NCBI GenBank assembly: GCA_032622095.1
Contig: CP136064.1
Span: 178,654,011-178,718,010, forward strand
Source of the DNA: Siphonodentalium dalli
Taxonomy: Eukaryota; Mollusca; Scaphopoda; Gadilida; Siphonodentaliidae
Direction of reading: 5' to 3'
DNA length: 64,000 nucleotides
The notes under the pieces were generated by a model. It was not told the origin of the DNA. It saw nothing but the letters and a program-made list of their open reading frames with translations, and did not search any database. Below, in pieces: positions 34,340 through 45,742 of this stretch. Positions within the stretch are counted from its first letter, which is position 1, and each line of letters starts with the position of its first letter. The position numbers and the translations under genes were made by a program.

Positions 34340-34461
34340 TACGCTTGATTAGCCTAAATACAAGTGAATGCTGTCATGATCACCTGTCTCAATACCAAGT
34401 TGTCATAACTTTTGCCACAGTTTTTATCATGAGTGTGAAATTCCCAATTGAAGACTCATCT

Positions 34462-34800
34462 TTAAAGGGCATCTTAAAGGCACAGATGGCCTTTGCGGTG
34501 GGTATTGCTGTTAAAATAGTCACACCCATTAAAACTGCCATAAACAGAAAGAATATTATAATATAGACATATTTTGTTCTTAAACCAATCACAAAGCTAA
34601 AAACGTTACAGACCCTGGCATTTGTTTACATAACAAAGCTTATGGACTTGACAATAACATACTATTTATGCGATATTTATGATTGGTATAAGAAAAAAAT
34701 ATGTCTATATTTTAATATTCTTTCTGTTTATGGCAGTTTTAACGGATGTGACAATATGAACAGCAATACCCACCGCAAGGCCATCCGTACCTTTAATTTG
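34462..34800 (+). mobile_element. Foldback element with arms of about 140 bp
   Basis: AAAGGCACAGATGGCCTTTG and GCGGTGGGTATTGCTGTTAA on the left reappear inverted as AACAGCAATACCCACCGCAA, GGCCATCCGTACCTTTAA on the right. The arms also share TTTATGGCAGTTTTAA and AAAATATGTCTATATT. No coding potential. Confidence 0.78.
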
Positions 34801-34847
34801 CAAGGTGTTTTACAATTACAATTTACAATTTCCAATATGCTGATTGT

Positions 34848-35190
34848 TTAACCCTTTGGAGAGTATCTGTAACGTCATATACATGACGTCATGAGTAAAT
34901 TTAACGTCAACGTCATAGCAATAATTATTAACAAATTCGGGTCAAAAGTGTCCAATAATTCGTTTTAATTTATGTGCATTTTTTTTTAATGTGTGTTATC
35001 ATAATCGATTGCACTTATACTTTCAGAACATTATCTTAATCAAAATAAGTCCTATACAAATCATTTATAAATCATATGATTTATTGAAGTTATGTCTACA
35101 TAAAATAACACTTCCTGAAACGACATATATGTCGTTCTACTCCTCAACCGATAGACGACATATATGTCGTTCTACTCGCCAAAGGGTTAA
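34848..35190 (+). mobile_element. Family E TTAA element with ACGACATATATGTCGT hairpins
   Basis: 343 bp from TTAACCCTTTGGAGAGTA to CTCGCCAAAGGGTTAA. The right side repeats ACGACATATATGTCGTTCTA twice; the left has CGTCATATACATGACGTCAT. TTAA ends and a CCCTTT tip suggest a piggyBac-type MITE distinct from families B and C. Confidence 0.78.
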
Positions 35191-35319
35191 TGGTTCCAAA
35201 ATTTATTTCCAATGATATCAAAAAATATTTGATATTTTTCACCATCAAATGCTCAAGCTCAACCATTGGGAAAATGTGTTAATCCGAGTTTCCACTAACA
35301 AACAGATGGTTTTCTTGCG

Positions 35320-36740
35320 AACATGTGTCTTCTTTTTTTTAATGACTTAAGTTCATGGATTAGTTCAGTTGCCATGAAGTACTTGTGTTTTTGATTGACT
35401 GAGATTGTGGATTGTTACTGTCATTGGTGGTATTTTTATTGAGTATCTGGTGAATGAAATCTCTGCTGTAATAGTAAGATGATGGGTGGTTGGTTGTGTT
35501 ACCATGGAACATTGGTGTTACTTGTTTGACTAGGACTGTTACCATGAAGTACTTGACTGAGATTGTGGATTGTTACTGTCATTGGTAGTCTTTTTATTGA
35601 GTATCTGGTGAATGAAACCTCTGTTGTAATAGTAAGATGATGGGTGTTTGGTTCTGTTACCATGGAACATTAGTGTTTTTGATTAACTGAGATCACGGCT
35701 TAGTATTGTTGCCATGAAGTACTTGTGTTTTTGATTGACTGAGATTGTGGATTGTTACTGTCATTGGTGGTCTATTTATTGAGTATCTGGTGAATGAAAT
35801 CTCTGCTGTATTAGTTAGATAATGGGTGGTTGGTTCTGTTACCATCGAACATTGGTGTTACTTGTTTGACTAGGACTGTTGCCATGAAGTACTTGTGTTT
35901 TTGATTTACTAAGATTGTGGATTGCTACTATCATTGGTGGTCTTTTTATTAATTATTTGGTGAATGAAATCTCTGCTGTAATAGTAAGATGAGGGGTGTT
36001 TGGTTATGTTACCATGGAACATTAGTATTTTTGATTAACTGAGATCACGGCTTAGTATTGTTACCATGAAGTAGTGGTGTTTCTGATTTACTAAGATTGT
36101 GAATTGTTACTTGCGAACATGTGTATTTTTTTTTAATGACTTAAGATCATGGATTAGTTCAGTTGCCATGAAGTACTTGTGTTTTTGATTGACTGAGATT
36201 GTGGATTGTTACTGTCATTGGTGGTCTTTTTATTGAGTATCTGGTGAATGAAATCTCTGCTGTAATAGTAAGATGAGGGGTGTTTGGTTCTGATACCATC
36301 GAACATTTGTGTTACTTGTTTGACTAGGACTGTTACCATGAAGTACTGGTGTTTAATATTTACTAAGATTGTGGATATTGGTGGTTTTTATGACCGATTA
36401 TTTGGTGAATTAAATCACTACTGTAATAGTAAGATAATGGGTATTAGGTTATGTTACCATGGAACAGTGGTGTTATTTGATTGACTAAGATTATGGATTA
36501 GCTTTGTTACCATGATGGACTGGTGCTTTTTTTATTGAATGACTAAGATTGTGGATTGCTACTGTCATTGGTCTTTTTTTAGATGAATACCTGCTCAATG
36601 CAAGCTCCACTGCATACTAAAATGATTACTGGTTGTTACTGTTACCATGGAGAAGGTGTGCTTGTAATTGACTCTCTTGTGCACTTCTGTCATAGTAAGA
36701 TGATCATTGGTCGATACTGTTACCATGGAGAACTGGTGTA
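35320..36740 (+). repeat. GTTACCATGGAAC minisatellite with higher-order repeat
   Basis: Units of about 170 to 180 bp repeat TTGACTGAGATTGTGGATTG, GAGTATCTGGTGAATGAAAT and CTGTAATAGTAAGATGA. A larger duplication of about 796 bp is seen from GCGAACATGTGT near 35317 and 36113. Units carry GTTACCATGGAAC, close to a palindromic RFX X-box. Confidence 0.85.
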
Positions 36741-36864
36741 TCATAACAACTAGCACTTCTTGGTGTCAGTGCTGACTGATGATAAGATACTACAATCATT
36801 CTTATTAGATCACATCCCAGACGACAAAGAACATAAAATATATTGTAACACTAACTGATTGAGG

Positions 36865-37122
36865 TTTACCCTTCCATGACAGGAGCTTCCAGAAATTTTG
36901 CGAAAACCCTGTGCCAATGCTGTTTTAAATTTTTTTTATATATGTGAATCTTCCATATATAAGAAAATACATTGGCCTAACAATATTTACCTTCACCTTG
37001 TAAGCAATAACATTCTCTTATATGTGCGAGGCTCTCTATTGGAGACAGATATATATAAAAGACTGCACTGGCACAGGATATTTAATGCTGCACCAGCGCC
37101 ACTCCCATCATGAAAGGGTTAA
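36865..37122 (+). mobile_element. Family B TTAA element
   Basis: TTTACCCTTCCATGACAGGA on the left and CATCATGAAAGGGTTAA on the right, opposite in orientation to the 28297 copy. Confidence 0.75.
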
Positions 37123-38262
37123 CACAGCAACTGAAGAAATAAGGTGATTTGTTTCTGGGGTTTCATTCTGCTTTCAGTGTATACTTCCTGTTTCTAATGT
37201 TTCCAATTGCCAAGATAAGAATGTCTAAATATGTCAGTAAGCACACCAGGATCAGATTGAGTGCAGGGGTTTGTCCAAACCTGCACCAAAATGATGCCTG
37301 GTTTGATATCCATGACAATGAGCAACACATGATATGACAGATGATAGACAAAATACATGATATTCCAGATCAATTTATGAGGTGAGAATGCTAATTATTA
37401 TGTGTATATTAGATTTATATTATCTATCATGACCTGGGATGTTGGATAAAAAAAAATCCGACCCAAGGGGCAGATATTTGGACCAGACATAACTGGACCA
37501 CGACATAACCACCCTGCCCAACCATGGCTTCGTATTTGGCCACAAATACCGAGCTCAACCCCTATTTTCCACAGTAAGGGCGACCACGGACAACAGGTCA
37601 TGATTAACAGGTCAATAGGAATCATGCACTTGATGTCTGAATAGGACACTCGGTTTCTGTGATGTCTTTACTCATAAAATGTTGAAGTGTCAGTTGAATA
37701 CATTCACAAATTGTCCGTTGAATACATTCACACACAATATGAGTCACAAGGAAGGTTTTTTAAAAAGAAAACTGCTGTTTAGCAATGCGCAGGGATAAGT
37801 CAAAATTATTCCATTTTATTCCACTGAGAGACATGAAAATTAATCGCCATCGACCATAGAAAAATGTTTTAATTTATGTTAAGTCGCTTCCATGCTTTTA
37901 GGTCATTAACTTGACAACGCTTGGGTCTCGCACTTATATTGACCCCCATATCATGAACTATGTCTATACCAAGTTTCATGCTTTTATCCAATTTTGCACA
38001 CTTTGGCCATTTTTGGGACCCTAGAGCCTCTACTATGAAGTCAAAGAAACAGACTCTGTTTTAATTTGGTTTCTGTACAAAGCTTCAATGTTCCTGCTTC
38101 TTATCTCAGTTGCAAGTAAATATCTCCTTTTCAGTAACAAACATGCAAATTTTCTCCTCACAGGTTGAACCATGGTTGCCCCCTCATGTGAGGTGTTTCC
38201 GAAAGACACCATCATTTATTTTTCCCTGGCGGAAACCGTGACAACAAGGAATAAATTTTTCA
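37123..38262. other. AT-rich intron, nothing recognised
   Basis: No supported feature was seen here. Confidence 0.5.
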
Positions 38263-38412
38263 TTAACCCTTTCTCATCGACGCGTAGTTCCATAAGCCAT
38301 TTGCTGAAGATATTATCTGAACATTTCCCTCCAAAGAATATGAATCCTTCTCTGCATTTGTATTATCTTTTCATCAGTCTGTCAACCGCTCAATTTTCCT
38401 GAATACTCCTCA
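38263..38412 (+). mobile_element. Family C TTAA element, truncated
   Basis: TTAACCCTTTCTCATCGACG, then ATTATCTGAACATTTCCCTC and CCTGAATACTCCTCAGA. The right end is missing. Confidence 0.65.
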
Positions 38413-39290
38413 GATTTTTTAGACCCAACCCCAAACTTGCATTTCAATTGACTTTACCAAGCTCTTCCAGACTGTTCTGGGTAATAATAATTTGCTGTAT
38501 TCTTATTCAAAATCATTATTGACAAACAACATGTTTTCAATGGCACATTAAATTATTTATTGCAACTCAAAACACACCACATGTTATCATTATCAAGTGG
38601 TTCAGCTTCGGATGACTCGGAATGTAACTATATTGTCATATAGAACATAAGAAATCTTGATAAAAGATTCGAGACTCTCAGTTTCAACAGAATTTTGTTA
38701 TCAATACGAGTGATTGAAGAACACCGGATTATCAAAATAACGTGATTTAATAAATACTTCCGGTTTCCGAAATCACGTTATTAAGCTGATGTTTTATGAT
38801 TTCTTATACCTGTTGTGTTGATCTCTTGGGTTCAACATCTTTGAACATAAATAGTACATATTTCTTTTGTCAATTAAAACAATTATGAATATTTTTATCA
38901 TGTGATTTGATGAATGAACAAATTATTGTCCTTTAAACAGTGCTAGTAATGGCGAAAACTGCGACTACGAGAGGGGGGAATAAGGATATGGGTATATCGA
39001 TATAATTCTCGGATGCAGGTACCGAAAAGTCGACTTTGATCCGACTTTTGAGGTTCGACCAGTTGACTCCAGAATCCAGAGTCGTTTCAACACTAGGAGG
39101 TTTCAACCTGTCAATTACCATGACAGGCCCTTGACAGGCTAGTTATTTCAAGGCTTGGTTCAAATAAAATAGTACTTAAAACATTAGTGTGCAGCACTAC
39201 TCAAAAATGCCATACCTGTTCTTTTCTGTTTGAAAAAATATTTTTGTTGAGTAAATTCTATTGAGTTGAAAGATAAAAATACAACCAGAC
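38413..39290. other. Intron with GTCGACT-rich fragment
   Basis: Mostly featureless. Around 39025-39100 AAAAGTCGACTTTGATCCGA and GAGTCGTTTCAACAC resemble a decayed end of the hAT-like family seen at 17476. Confidence 0.4.
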
Positions 39291-39480
39291 CTGTATGGGT
39301 TTTTTGACGTCCCTGTAGTCTGCTTGGTAATTGAGTCTTTGAATATCTGCCTTCGGTATATCTTCTCCTCTATTGAGGCACAGGTCATCAGTCGGTATAT
39401 TACAACATTTTTGTCTTGTCCAATTCGGAACACTCTATCAACTGCCTGGGCATCAGTGGCTGGATTCCAACTAGGATCAA
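39291..39480 (-). CDS. ERCC6L: ERCC6L exon, motif VI VDRVFRIGQ
   Basis: This 190-bp exon (2 nt in, 2 nt out) reads DPSWNPATDAQA, then VDRVFRIGQDKNVVIYRLMT, EEKIYRRQIFKDSI and KNPYR. The arginine finger of motif VI (RIGQ) is present. Acceptor TTTCAG/TT; donor TACAG/GTCTGG. The 18.9-kb intron that follows is the largest in the window. Confidence 0.95.
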
Positions 39481-39844
39481 CTGAAATACAATGAATATTT
39501 TATGAAAAAAATTTGCTCTAACCTAAAATTTAATTTTTCCCCAGTTTTCCCAAATTTAAATTTTTTTTGCCAAATTCTTCAGGAAATTGTTAAGGTTTTC
39601 TTTCAGAATGGACCGTTTGCGACTGCAGCAAAAAAAATTAAATTCATGACTTCCAGGCCTGTAAATTGGAATGTCATTCTCCTCGACCTGCACAAACCCT
39701 GTCTCCTAACAAAGAGGCCTATTAACATCAGCAGAAGTCTGAATCTTCCTGAAACCATCTGAACTGAAATTGCTGTGGCATGGATATAGCTGCTTAAATT
39801 TTAAATCATAAAACGAAAAACAGCTCATATACACTTATATCCTC

Positions 39845-40340
39845 CAAATATATGATACTAGCAGGGTAACCCGACTTCGTCCGGGCTGTTTCGCCTCTGC
39901 TTTCGAAAACCTCCGTGGATCTAACATCGAAATCCGCCGAAAGGTGCGATTTGACCTTGAATTGACCATTTTGAAGGTCAAGGTCAGGTCCCCGGACAAA
40001 AGTACTCCTATGTATCAAATTTCGTCGAAAGGCGCGATTTGACCTTGAATTGACCATTTTGAAGGTCAAGGTCAGATCAGGGTCACGATTTGACCCGTCC
40101 AAAACACTCCCCGGACAAAAGTACCCCTAGGTATCAAATTTCGTTTAAATCACGTCGAAAGGCACAATTTGACCTTGAATTGACCATTTTGAAGGTCAAG
40201 GTCAGGTCGGGGTCACGTATTGACCCATCCAAAACACTCCCCGGACAAAAGTCGAAATCGAAATCCGTCCGGCAGTTTTCTCGGCCATTGCTAAAAAATA
40301 AACAAACAGACAGACATAAGTCCCAAAATATATAGTAAGA
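39845..40340 (+). repeat. SINE-like repeat with TCAAGGTCA tandem units
   Basis: Begins CTAGCAGGGTAACCCGACTT and CGTCCGGGC. It then carries two to three units of roughly 120 bp with GCGATTTGACCTTGAATTGA and GAAGGTCAAGGTCAGGTC, and ends with AACAAACAGACAGACATAAG. It lies inside the intron between the 49-bp exon and the motif VI exon. Confidence 0.7.
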
Positions 40341-40384
40341 ATTCACGGTTTGGTAAAATGACTTATTTGTAAATCGTAACTCAC

Positions 40385-40433
40385 ATATGACTACCCTGTC
40401 AGCTGCAGTTAAAGTCAATCCAACTCCACCAAC
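40385..40433 (-). CDS. ERCC6L: ERCC6L 49-bp exon, motif V core
   Basis: The shortest exon (16 codons plus 1 nt) reads VGGVGLTLTAADRVVI, the SNF2 motif V. Acceptor TTTGCAG/GTT; donor ATAT/GTGAGT. Its last T joins TT of the next exon to give Phe before DPSWNP. A tandem SINE-like repeat sits in the intron directly downstream (39845-40340). Confidence 0.93.
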
Positions 40434-40477
40434 CTGCAAAGGTGAAAACAAATAATTAAAATATCAAGGTGATTATC

Positions 40478-40720
40478 ACTTTATTTACTAAAATACTCAT
40501 AGGCGAGTAGCTTCATTAGGAAATAGGCCGTTTGTCGGAAATGTTCAGATAATAAGTTCAACAAACAAATTTGAACCCTTCTACACTTGTAGTATCTTTT
40601 CATCTGTCTGATGTCTGCTTTATAACCTGAACATCCCTCTAAATAAGTAATAGAATAAATAAATTCCAATGTATTGTTTTATATCTGATTGAGAGAATAC
40701 ATACATAATAGATAGGGTTA
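40478..40720 (+). mobile_element. Family C TTAA element, worn ends
   Basis: ACTAAAATACTCATAGGCGA through ATGTTCAGATAATAAGTTCA, ATCTTTTCATCTGTCTGATG and AACATCCCTC to GATAGGGTTA. Confidence 0.68.
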
Positions 40721-41423
40721 TGGGAAGTAAGAGCTCTGCCAGGCAAGGCTCAGCATCTTATTGTGTAGATGCAGGTGGAATCTGAAGCAGATTTCTCTAG
40801 CAGTCAGCTTTGATGAATAGGCGACAATAACTCAGATTGCAATGGGCGAGGAGAATTGACATTGAACCTCAACCTGAATTTTTAAAAGGGTCTCCAACAT
40901 ACCATGAAACATACATGAAGAGATATTTCTGTTCAAAGAGTTGGCTCAAAGTTGAAAATTGAATTCATGCATCCCGAAGTTCAATTTAGTGTGGACTATC
41001 GATACCATTTCCGACTTCCAACATTATTGTTTCCATACAACACAGCCCAAATTTGAATCCAGAAATGGGCATGTTCGATCTCAGTTTGGAGCAAGTTTGA
41101 TAAATGTACTGCAATTATTTGATACCAATTATAAATTTTTTCCAAAACACAAATAAAAAATTTCACCGGGACCATGCACGCAGGCATTAGAAATAGTAAA
41201 TTTACTTGCGTGGCCTTATGTCCTGGGTGGTTGATGATGATCCACAACTTCATGTATCCTATCCTCTGAGATATCTCTATTGACTTGATATTTATTTTGT
41301 AGATTTTAAACTTCATTGCCTTATTGAGGATGGAGAGAATTCCGAAATAAAAATGTACATGCATAAGTCTCATTACAAGCAGGAAAAGCATAATTTCTTG
41401 AACCAAAAGATATATGATTATAA
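40721..41423. other. Intron, nothing recognised
   Basis: No coding or repeat signal stands out. Confidence 0.45.
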
Positions 41424-41800
41424 CTTATGAGCATTTCCAATCCCTTACTTATATCAACATTTCCAAAGTTACTCTTGTGAAACTGATCAAATTGACCTCT
41501 GAGTAAAATTCAAAATACTGACTCAGAGAGCCCTAGATTCACTCTCAATGCATTTCATTTTCATAATTTTCCCAGGGAGAACTGCTGGTCCACCACCACC
41601 CCCCCCCCCCCACCTATAGAAGGGGGACACCACTTCCTGTAACCTCCCCTGCTCAGCTTTTCAGGATATGCAATTGGCATATCATTGACATTCCCAGAAA
41701 ACAGCTGTCCCCAAAAAAATCCCTGATCCTCCACTGGTAGGGTCGTAGAACCTAGGATAGGATGGGCTGAACATGGTATGGCCCGTCGTATGTAAATTTT
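41424..41800 (-). repeat. Interspersed repeat, inverted partner of 1690
   Basis: The reverse complement matches 1820-2110 (AGCATTTCCAATCC, TGATCAAATTGACCTCT, AAAATTCAAAATACTGACTC). It contains a poly-C tract at 41599-41612. Confidence 0.6.
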
Positions 41801-42380
41801 GAAATTCAATGTCCAAAAAAAACCACAGAGAATAGTGCTTGGCGGTTATATTGGGCTGTAAAATTACCACCGTAATTAGAAAATCACACCTCGTTTTTAC
41901 TCCTGGTTGCATGCTATTCCCATAAATATTAAGAAATTTCACTGAATTTATCAACTATAAACAGAAGACATCCCTGGTCACCAATATATATGTCATGGTA
42001 ATATCAGATCAATCCTGAACACGGAATTACTATTTTATAGGAAATTGTCAACAGGACTATTTTATCAAAGTTAATATTCATGGGCACCAAAACTGTGTCC
42101 GTTTTACGAACTCCCAACCGGCCTAGCGGAAACCGACTTTAAGGCTTATATTTTGTTTGTCATTCCATAATCCAGAGAGACCATACAGCTTTAAACATGT
42201 CAGCTATGATTCAATTATTTATTAAAGCTAATAGGATGAAAGTCCAAAAGGGTTTTCCAATACTTTTCAACCCTAAATTATTCATCCACCTTCAAGAGTT
42301 TATTAGGAAAGTAAGCATTGAGAGAGTAAGTAACCCTTGTAGCAAGTGGGTAAAGTGGTATCATTTGAAGTTATATGTAC
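41801..42380. other. Intron, nothing recognised
   Basis: Plain intronic sequence between a repeat and an ERCC6L exon. Confidence 0.45.
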
Positions 42381-42494
42381 TTGTGTGGTGAGCAGAAAGA
42401 CAGAATAGCTGGGATCTTTTTGGAACGTCTTGATGCGTTTGTCTCTTTCACACAACTCCCTTATAGTTCCATCCATTCTTATAACTTTATGCCC
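42381..42494 (-). CDS. ERCC6L: ERCC6L exon, RMDGT to VFLLTTQ
   Basis: This 114-bp exon (38 codons, phase 0 to 0) reads GHKVIRMDGTIREL, then RDKRIKTFQKDPSYSVFLLT and TQ. It forms the start of motif V in lobe 2. Acceptor TTGCAG/GGG; donor CAA/GTACAT, a GT donor with a non-consensus A at -1. Confidence 0.92.
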
Positions 42495-43103
42495 CTGCAA
42501 TACAAAAATATTATTACACATGCAAGCTTTTATTTATGCGATTACAGGAAAATGTAACATAATGTCAGAACAGTTTATATGACAGAGACCACTTTTTCGA
42601 GAAAATAATCAAATGACTTCCTTGTTGCAAAAAAGAGTGGAATCAGCAATGGACCAACGCGATGAACAAATATTTTTATAAACAGTTATTCTAAATAAAT
42701 CATTTTATTTTAGATATATTTTGTTGGTTAGCTTACTAGTAATGAAAACCAGTTAAGACATTATGACATGTTTCATGACATCAAAATGTCATTTGGCTTT
42801 GCAGACCAGAATCCAGACAAGACTGCACATTGTCTCCAGACAACTGCTTTTGTCTCACTTGACTAGACCTATTTATTAGTTATTATACAATATTACCACA
42901 CAATCCTTCGCAAGGTTCTGAATCGGGGATATTCTATGGTTCTACCGTATTAGGTACATATTGTTTTGATAACAAGAAAGTGAGTAGGCAAGTCAACATC
43001 TGTTTGAGCACCTTGTATGTAGATCACTATAAAACTGCCGTATAAGTTCCAACTTTCTGTATTACATCAAAGCATCTTATATAGCTAGCTCTATAATACC
43101 TAC
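42495..43103. other. Intron, nothing recognised
   Basis: No feature between two ERCC6L exons. Confidence 0.5.
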
Positions 43104-43320
43104 CCTGTTAGTTAAGACTTTCTGCATAATGTCGAGAACTTTCCTTGACTGTGAGAACACGAGACACCGATGACCTTCAGCTTTAAGATTATCCAGTAGT
43201 TCTACAAGCACTACCATTTTACCCGATTCATTGATGAGTTGCTCATCTGGAATGTCGTTTATCTTCGTCACTGCAGACTCCTTACCAGCTTCACTATCTA
43301 GAAGAATGGAGTCATCTATT
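43104..43320 (-). CDS. ERCC6L: ERCC6L exon, helicase C start with LVFSQSR
   Basis: This 217-bp exon (1 nt, then 72 codons) reads IDDSILLDSEAGKES, then INESGKMVVLVELLDNL and GHRCLVFSQSRKVLDIMQ. This is motif IV of the helicase C-terminal lobe. Acceptor TTTCAG/A; donor AGG/GTAGGT. A family C TTAA element begins only 23 bp upstream of the exon edge (43343), so the branch site for this exon probably lies within element DNA. Confidence 0.93.
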
Positions 43321-43469
43321 CTGAAATGTTGGAATGAAACTATTAACCCTTTCGTCACTAAATGGAATCTCTCACCCAGTTATAAAAGTATACATTGGAA
43401 TGGTCTATTATTCAATTGGAGGGATGTTCAGGAAATATAAGCAGGCTACAGAAAGATGAAATGATAATA

Positions 43470-44767
43470 CAGACGATCCCACTTATTAACATAACGGATA
43501 AAAACATATCCCGTTTACAACCATATTATGTTCCTGCACCAAACCATTTACACTGTATTATATGTTAATTTCTACCCTCTAATAACTTAAGATTTTGATA
43601 GACCACCGGTTATAAACATAGAAATATGCAATAACATGTTAGCCACGCCGGTGAAACTATGCCCACAAGCCAGTTAATGGAGAGGCCATTATAGTTAATT
43701 ATGTAATTCAATCAATGCAAAGATGGCAGACAAAGAGAAACAGGCTATGAATGACCACATGGGCGCTTAAGATACTGATAGGCCTGTCAGCTAATTGGTT
43801 TTTATCACTTACAATCCGGCATGTGTGCTCTTTTTAATCCATTTACAACGGGACTTTAATGTACTTTGACAGGGCTTCGAATTCCGTGTCCGAAACGTTC
43901 CAATGTCGCGACATTGCATCACCGCGATCACGCTTAAAATAAGAACCTAATTTGTAAGAATAGGAAACGGATGAGTATGTTTACTTAAACCCGGTGACAT
44001 ATCCCACGCTGTCTGATTCATATCATAAAACTCAAGCCATACTTTCTCTCATCATAACCATCCAAAATGTCTAAACGTAAACGTAACGATTTGTCACTCG
44101 GAGTTAAATACGAAGTTGTTAAATTGCTTGAGCAAAAGCTTTACACACAGACTGAGTTAGCGAAGAAATTTGCGTGTTCACAAACGCAGATTTGATTTCG
44201 TACAACAAACGCGACGTGTTCACAAACGCAGATCTCGTCGCAACAAACACGACGAGATAAAAAAAAATGTATGAAACGATGGTTTTATTGTTCATGTTTT
44301 ACTGTCTGTTTGACTGATATCGGTAATAAAAATGAAAGTAAAGCTTGTTTTATTTTGTGGAATTCCCAGCGGGAAATCCCCTATTCACTCCAATGTCTAC
44401 AGATAGAGTTACTCCTCCTGACTTGTAACCGGATGTCGAAAATTGAAGCCGACTCGCGGCGCTTAAATTCACTTGTTTCTGGTTCTTTTTCATGCATAAT
44501 ACATGCATCAAAATTGATTCTACAATCATACATCAAAGTTATGTTGTGTCAGGTTAATTTTGGTGACATAAAAAGAAGAATAATAGAAAAATTAATAAAA
44601 CAACCGCCATATTCAATGATTGATGATGGCAACGGAAAACGTGGTCAAATGTCCATACAAAATACACACAAAATGGGCCAAATATCGGAATCCCGCACAT
44701 AAACATACACGCTTATTAACATAAATTCCTCTTGCACAGAGGCTATGTGATAAAGCGGGATTAACTG
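43470..44767 (+). mobile_element. Tigger/pogo-like element with decayed transposase
   Basis: Flanked by TA on both sides. Ends are CAGACGATCCCACTTATTAA and the reverse complement of CAGTTAATCCCGCTTTATC. It contains the start of a CENP-B/pogo-type transposase (44067) but not the DDE domain. 1298 bp, non-autonomous. Confidence 0.8.
44067..44195 (+). pseudogene. Pogo/Tigger transposase N-terminus, truncated
   Basis: 42 codons beginning MSKRKRNDLSLGVKYEVVKL and continuing QKLYTQTELAKKFACSQTQI before TGA. This matches the first helix-turn-helix of CENP-B-type (psq) DNA-binding domains. A local duplication of GTTCACAAACGCAGAT follows at 44217-44232, where the frame would read on as SQTQISSQQTRRDKKK. 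The second HTH and the DDE catalytic domain are absent, so the protein is dead. Confidence 0.78.
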
Positions 44768-44789
44768 TACAACTTCAGAAGGATTCCTA

Positions 44790-45134
44790 TTAACCTCTTC
44801 GCTGCTAAATGACGTTATGACGTCGTGTGCTGGGCTGTTGACGTTATTGCCATTTTCCAATGGGAAACTATAACGGGAATACCACAAGAACCATAAAACT
44901 GACTCGGTTGAAAGGCTATTATCGTTCACAATCGTGGAACATCATACACTGTTAGAAACTTGGAGATACAGTTATTCCGATGCACCAATATCTGAGTTCC
45001 AGTTATGTATAATGGCCTACTGCTAGTGACGTAGTGTGCTGAAGTAGGTCCGTAGTACCTACGGACCATATAGCACATGGCGTGCACTTTTACGTCCGTA
45101 ATAGTTACGGACGTCATAGCAGCGAAGAGGTTAA
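44790..45134 (+). mobile_element. Family F TTAA element (CTCTTCGCTGCTA ends)
   Basis: 345 bp, TTAA on both sides, with terminal inverted repeats TTAACCTCTTCGCTGCTAAA and TCATAGCAGCGAAGAGGTTAA (reverse). Inner palindromes include TTACGGACGTC and GTAGTACCTACGG. It is inserted in a family C copy. Probably a piggyBac-type MITE. Confidence 0.82.
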
Positions 45135-45205
45135 TAGGTGTGAAATATTTAGACAGTAAGTTGAACTTATTATCTGAACATTTCCAAAGGGAACTACTTA
45201 CTGGG

Positions 45206-45742
45206 AAGAAAAAAATTCAACTCTTGTTGGTCCCAATATCAATTCAAAACTCAGAATCTCACAATCATCATGATCATCATACCAAGAGAGAATTCCCACT
45301 ATTCGTTGTATTATGACCATTTTATGCCACAAAAGCCTGTTTTGGCCCAGGGTGACATTGGCGTTGAATTGCCCTTATGGTACTACTTAATTTTGATGAT
45401 TAATACAAGAGAAAGCAGTGCGTGAAGTTTTTTAATAGTTTTATGTTAAGATAATGCAATATACATTTCCAGACATTCCATTTGCAATTGCAGAATTCTG
45501 AAGAATGCAAATGGAACCGTTTTTAAACGGGGGCCTCTAAATTGTTTTCAAAGTTGTATTTTTATGACCACAGTGCACCTTTCTGTGACATATAATGCAC
45601 TTAAAAATGCAGTTCAGCTTTAAGAGCTCTAGTTTTTTTAGTGTATCCATTAGTTGAAAGATATAACTTCATTTCTGGAAGATTCAGTTTTTGAAAAATT
45701 TGCCATCACTATCGATGTAGAAAAAGCCATCTCTGCACCACC
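45206..45742. other. Intron, nothing recognised
   Basis: No supported feature. Confidence 0.45.

Larger units (their letters stand above)
43343..45205 (-). mobile_element. Family C TTAA element split by two later insertions
   Basis: Family C pieces occur in order at 43343-43469 (TTAACCCTTTCGTCACTAAA to GATGAAATGATAATA), 44768-44789 (TTCAGAAGGATTCCTA) and 45135-45205 (TTGAACTTATTATCTGAACA and AAAGGGAACTACTTACTG), all in inverse orientation. A Tigger-like element and a family F element interrupt them. Confidence 0.75.

Noticed and set aside
39806-40335. Open frames on both strands in the TCAAGGTCA repeat
   Set aside because: They arise from tandem repetition in a SINE-like element and are not conserved between units.
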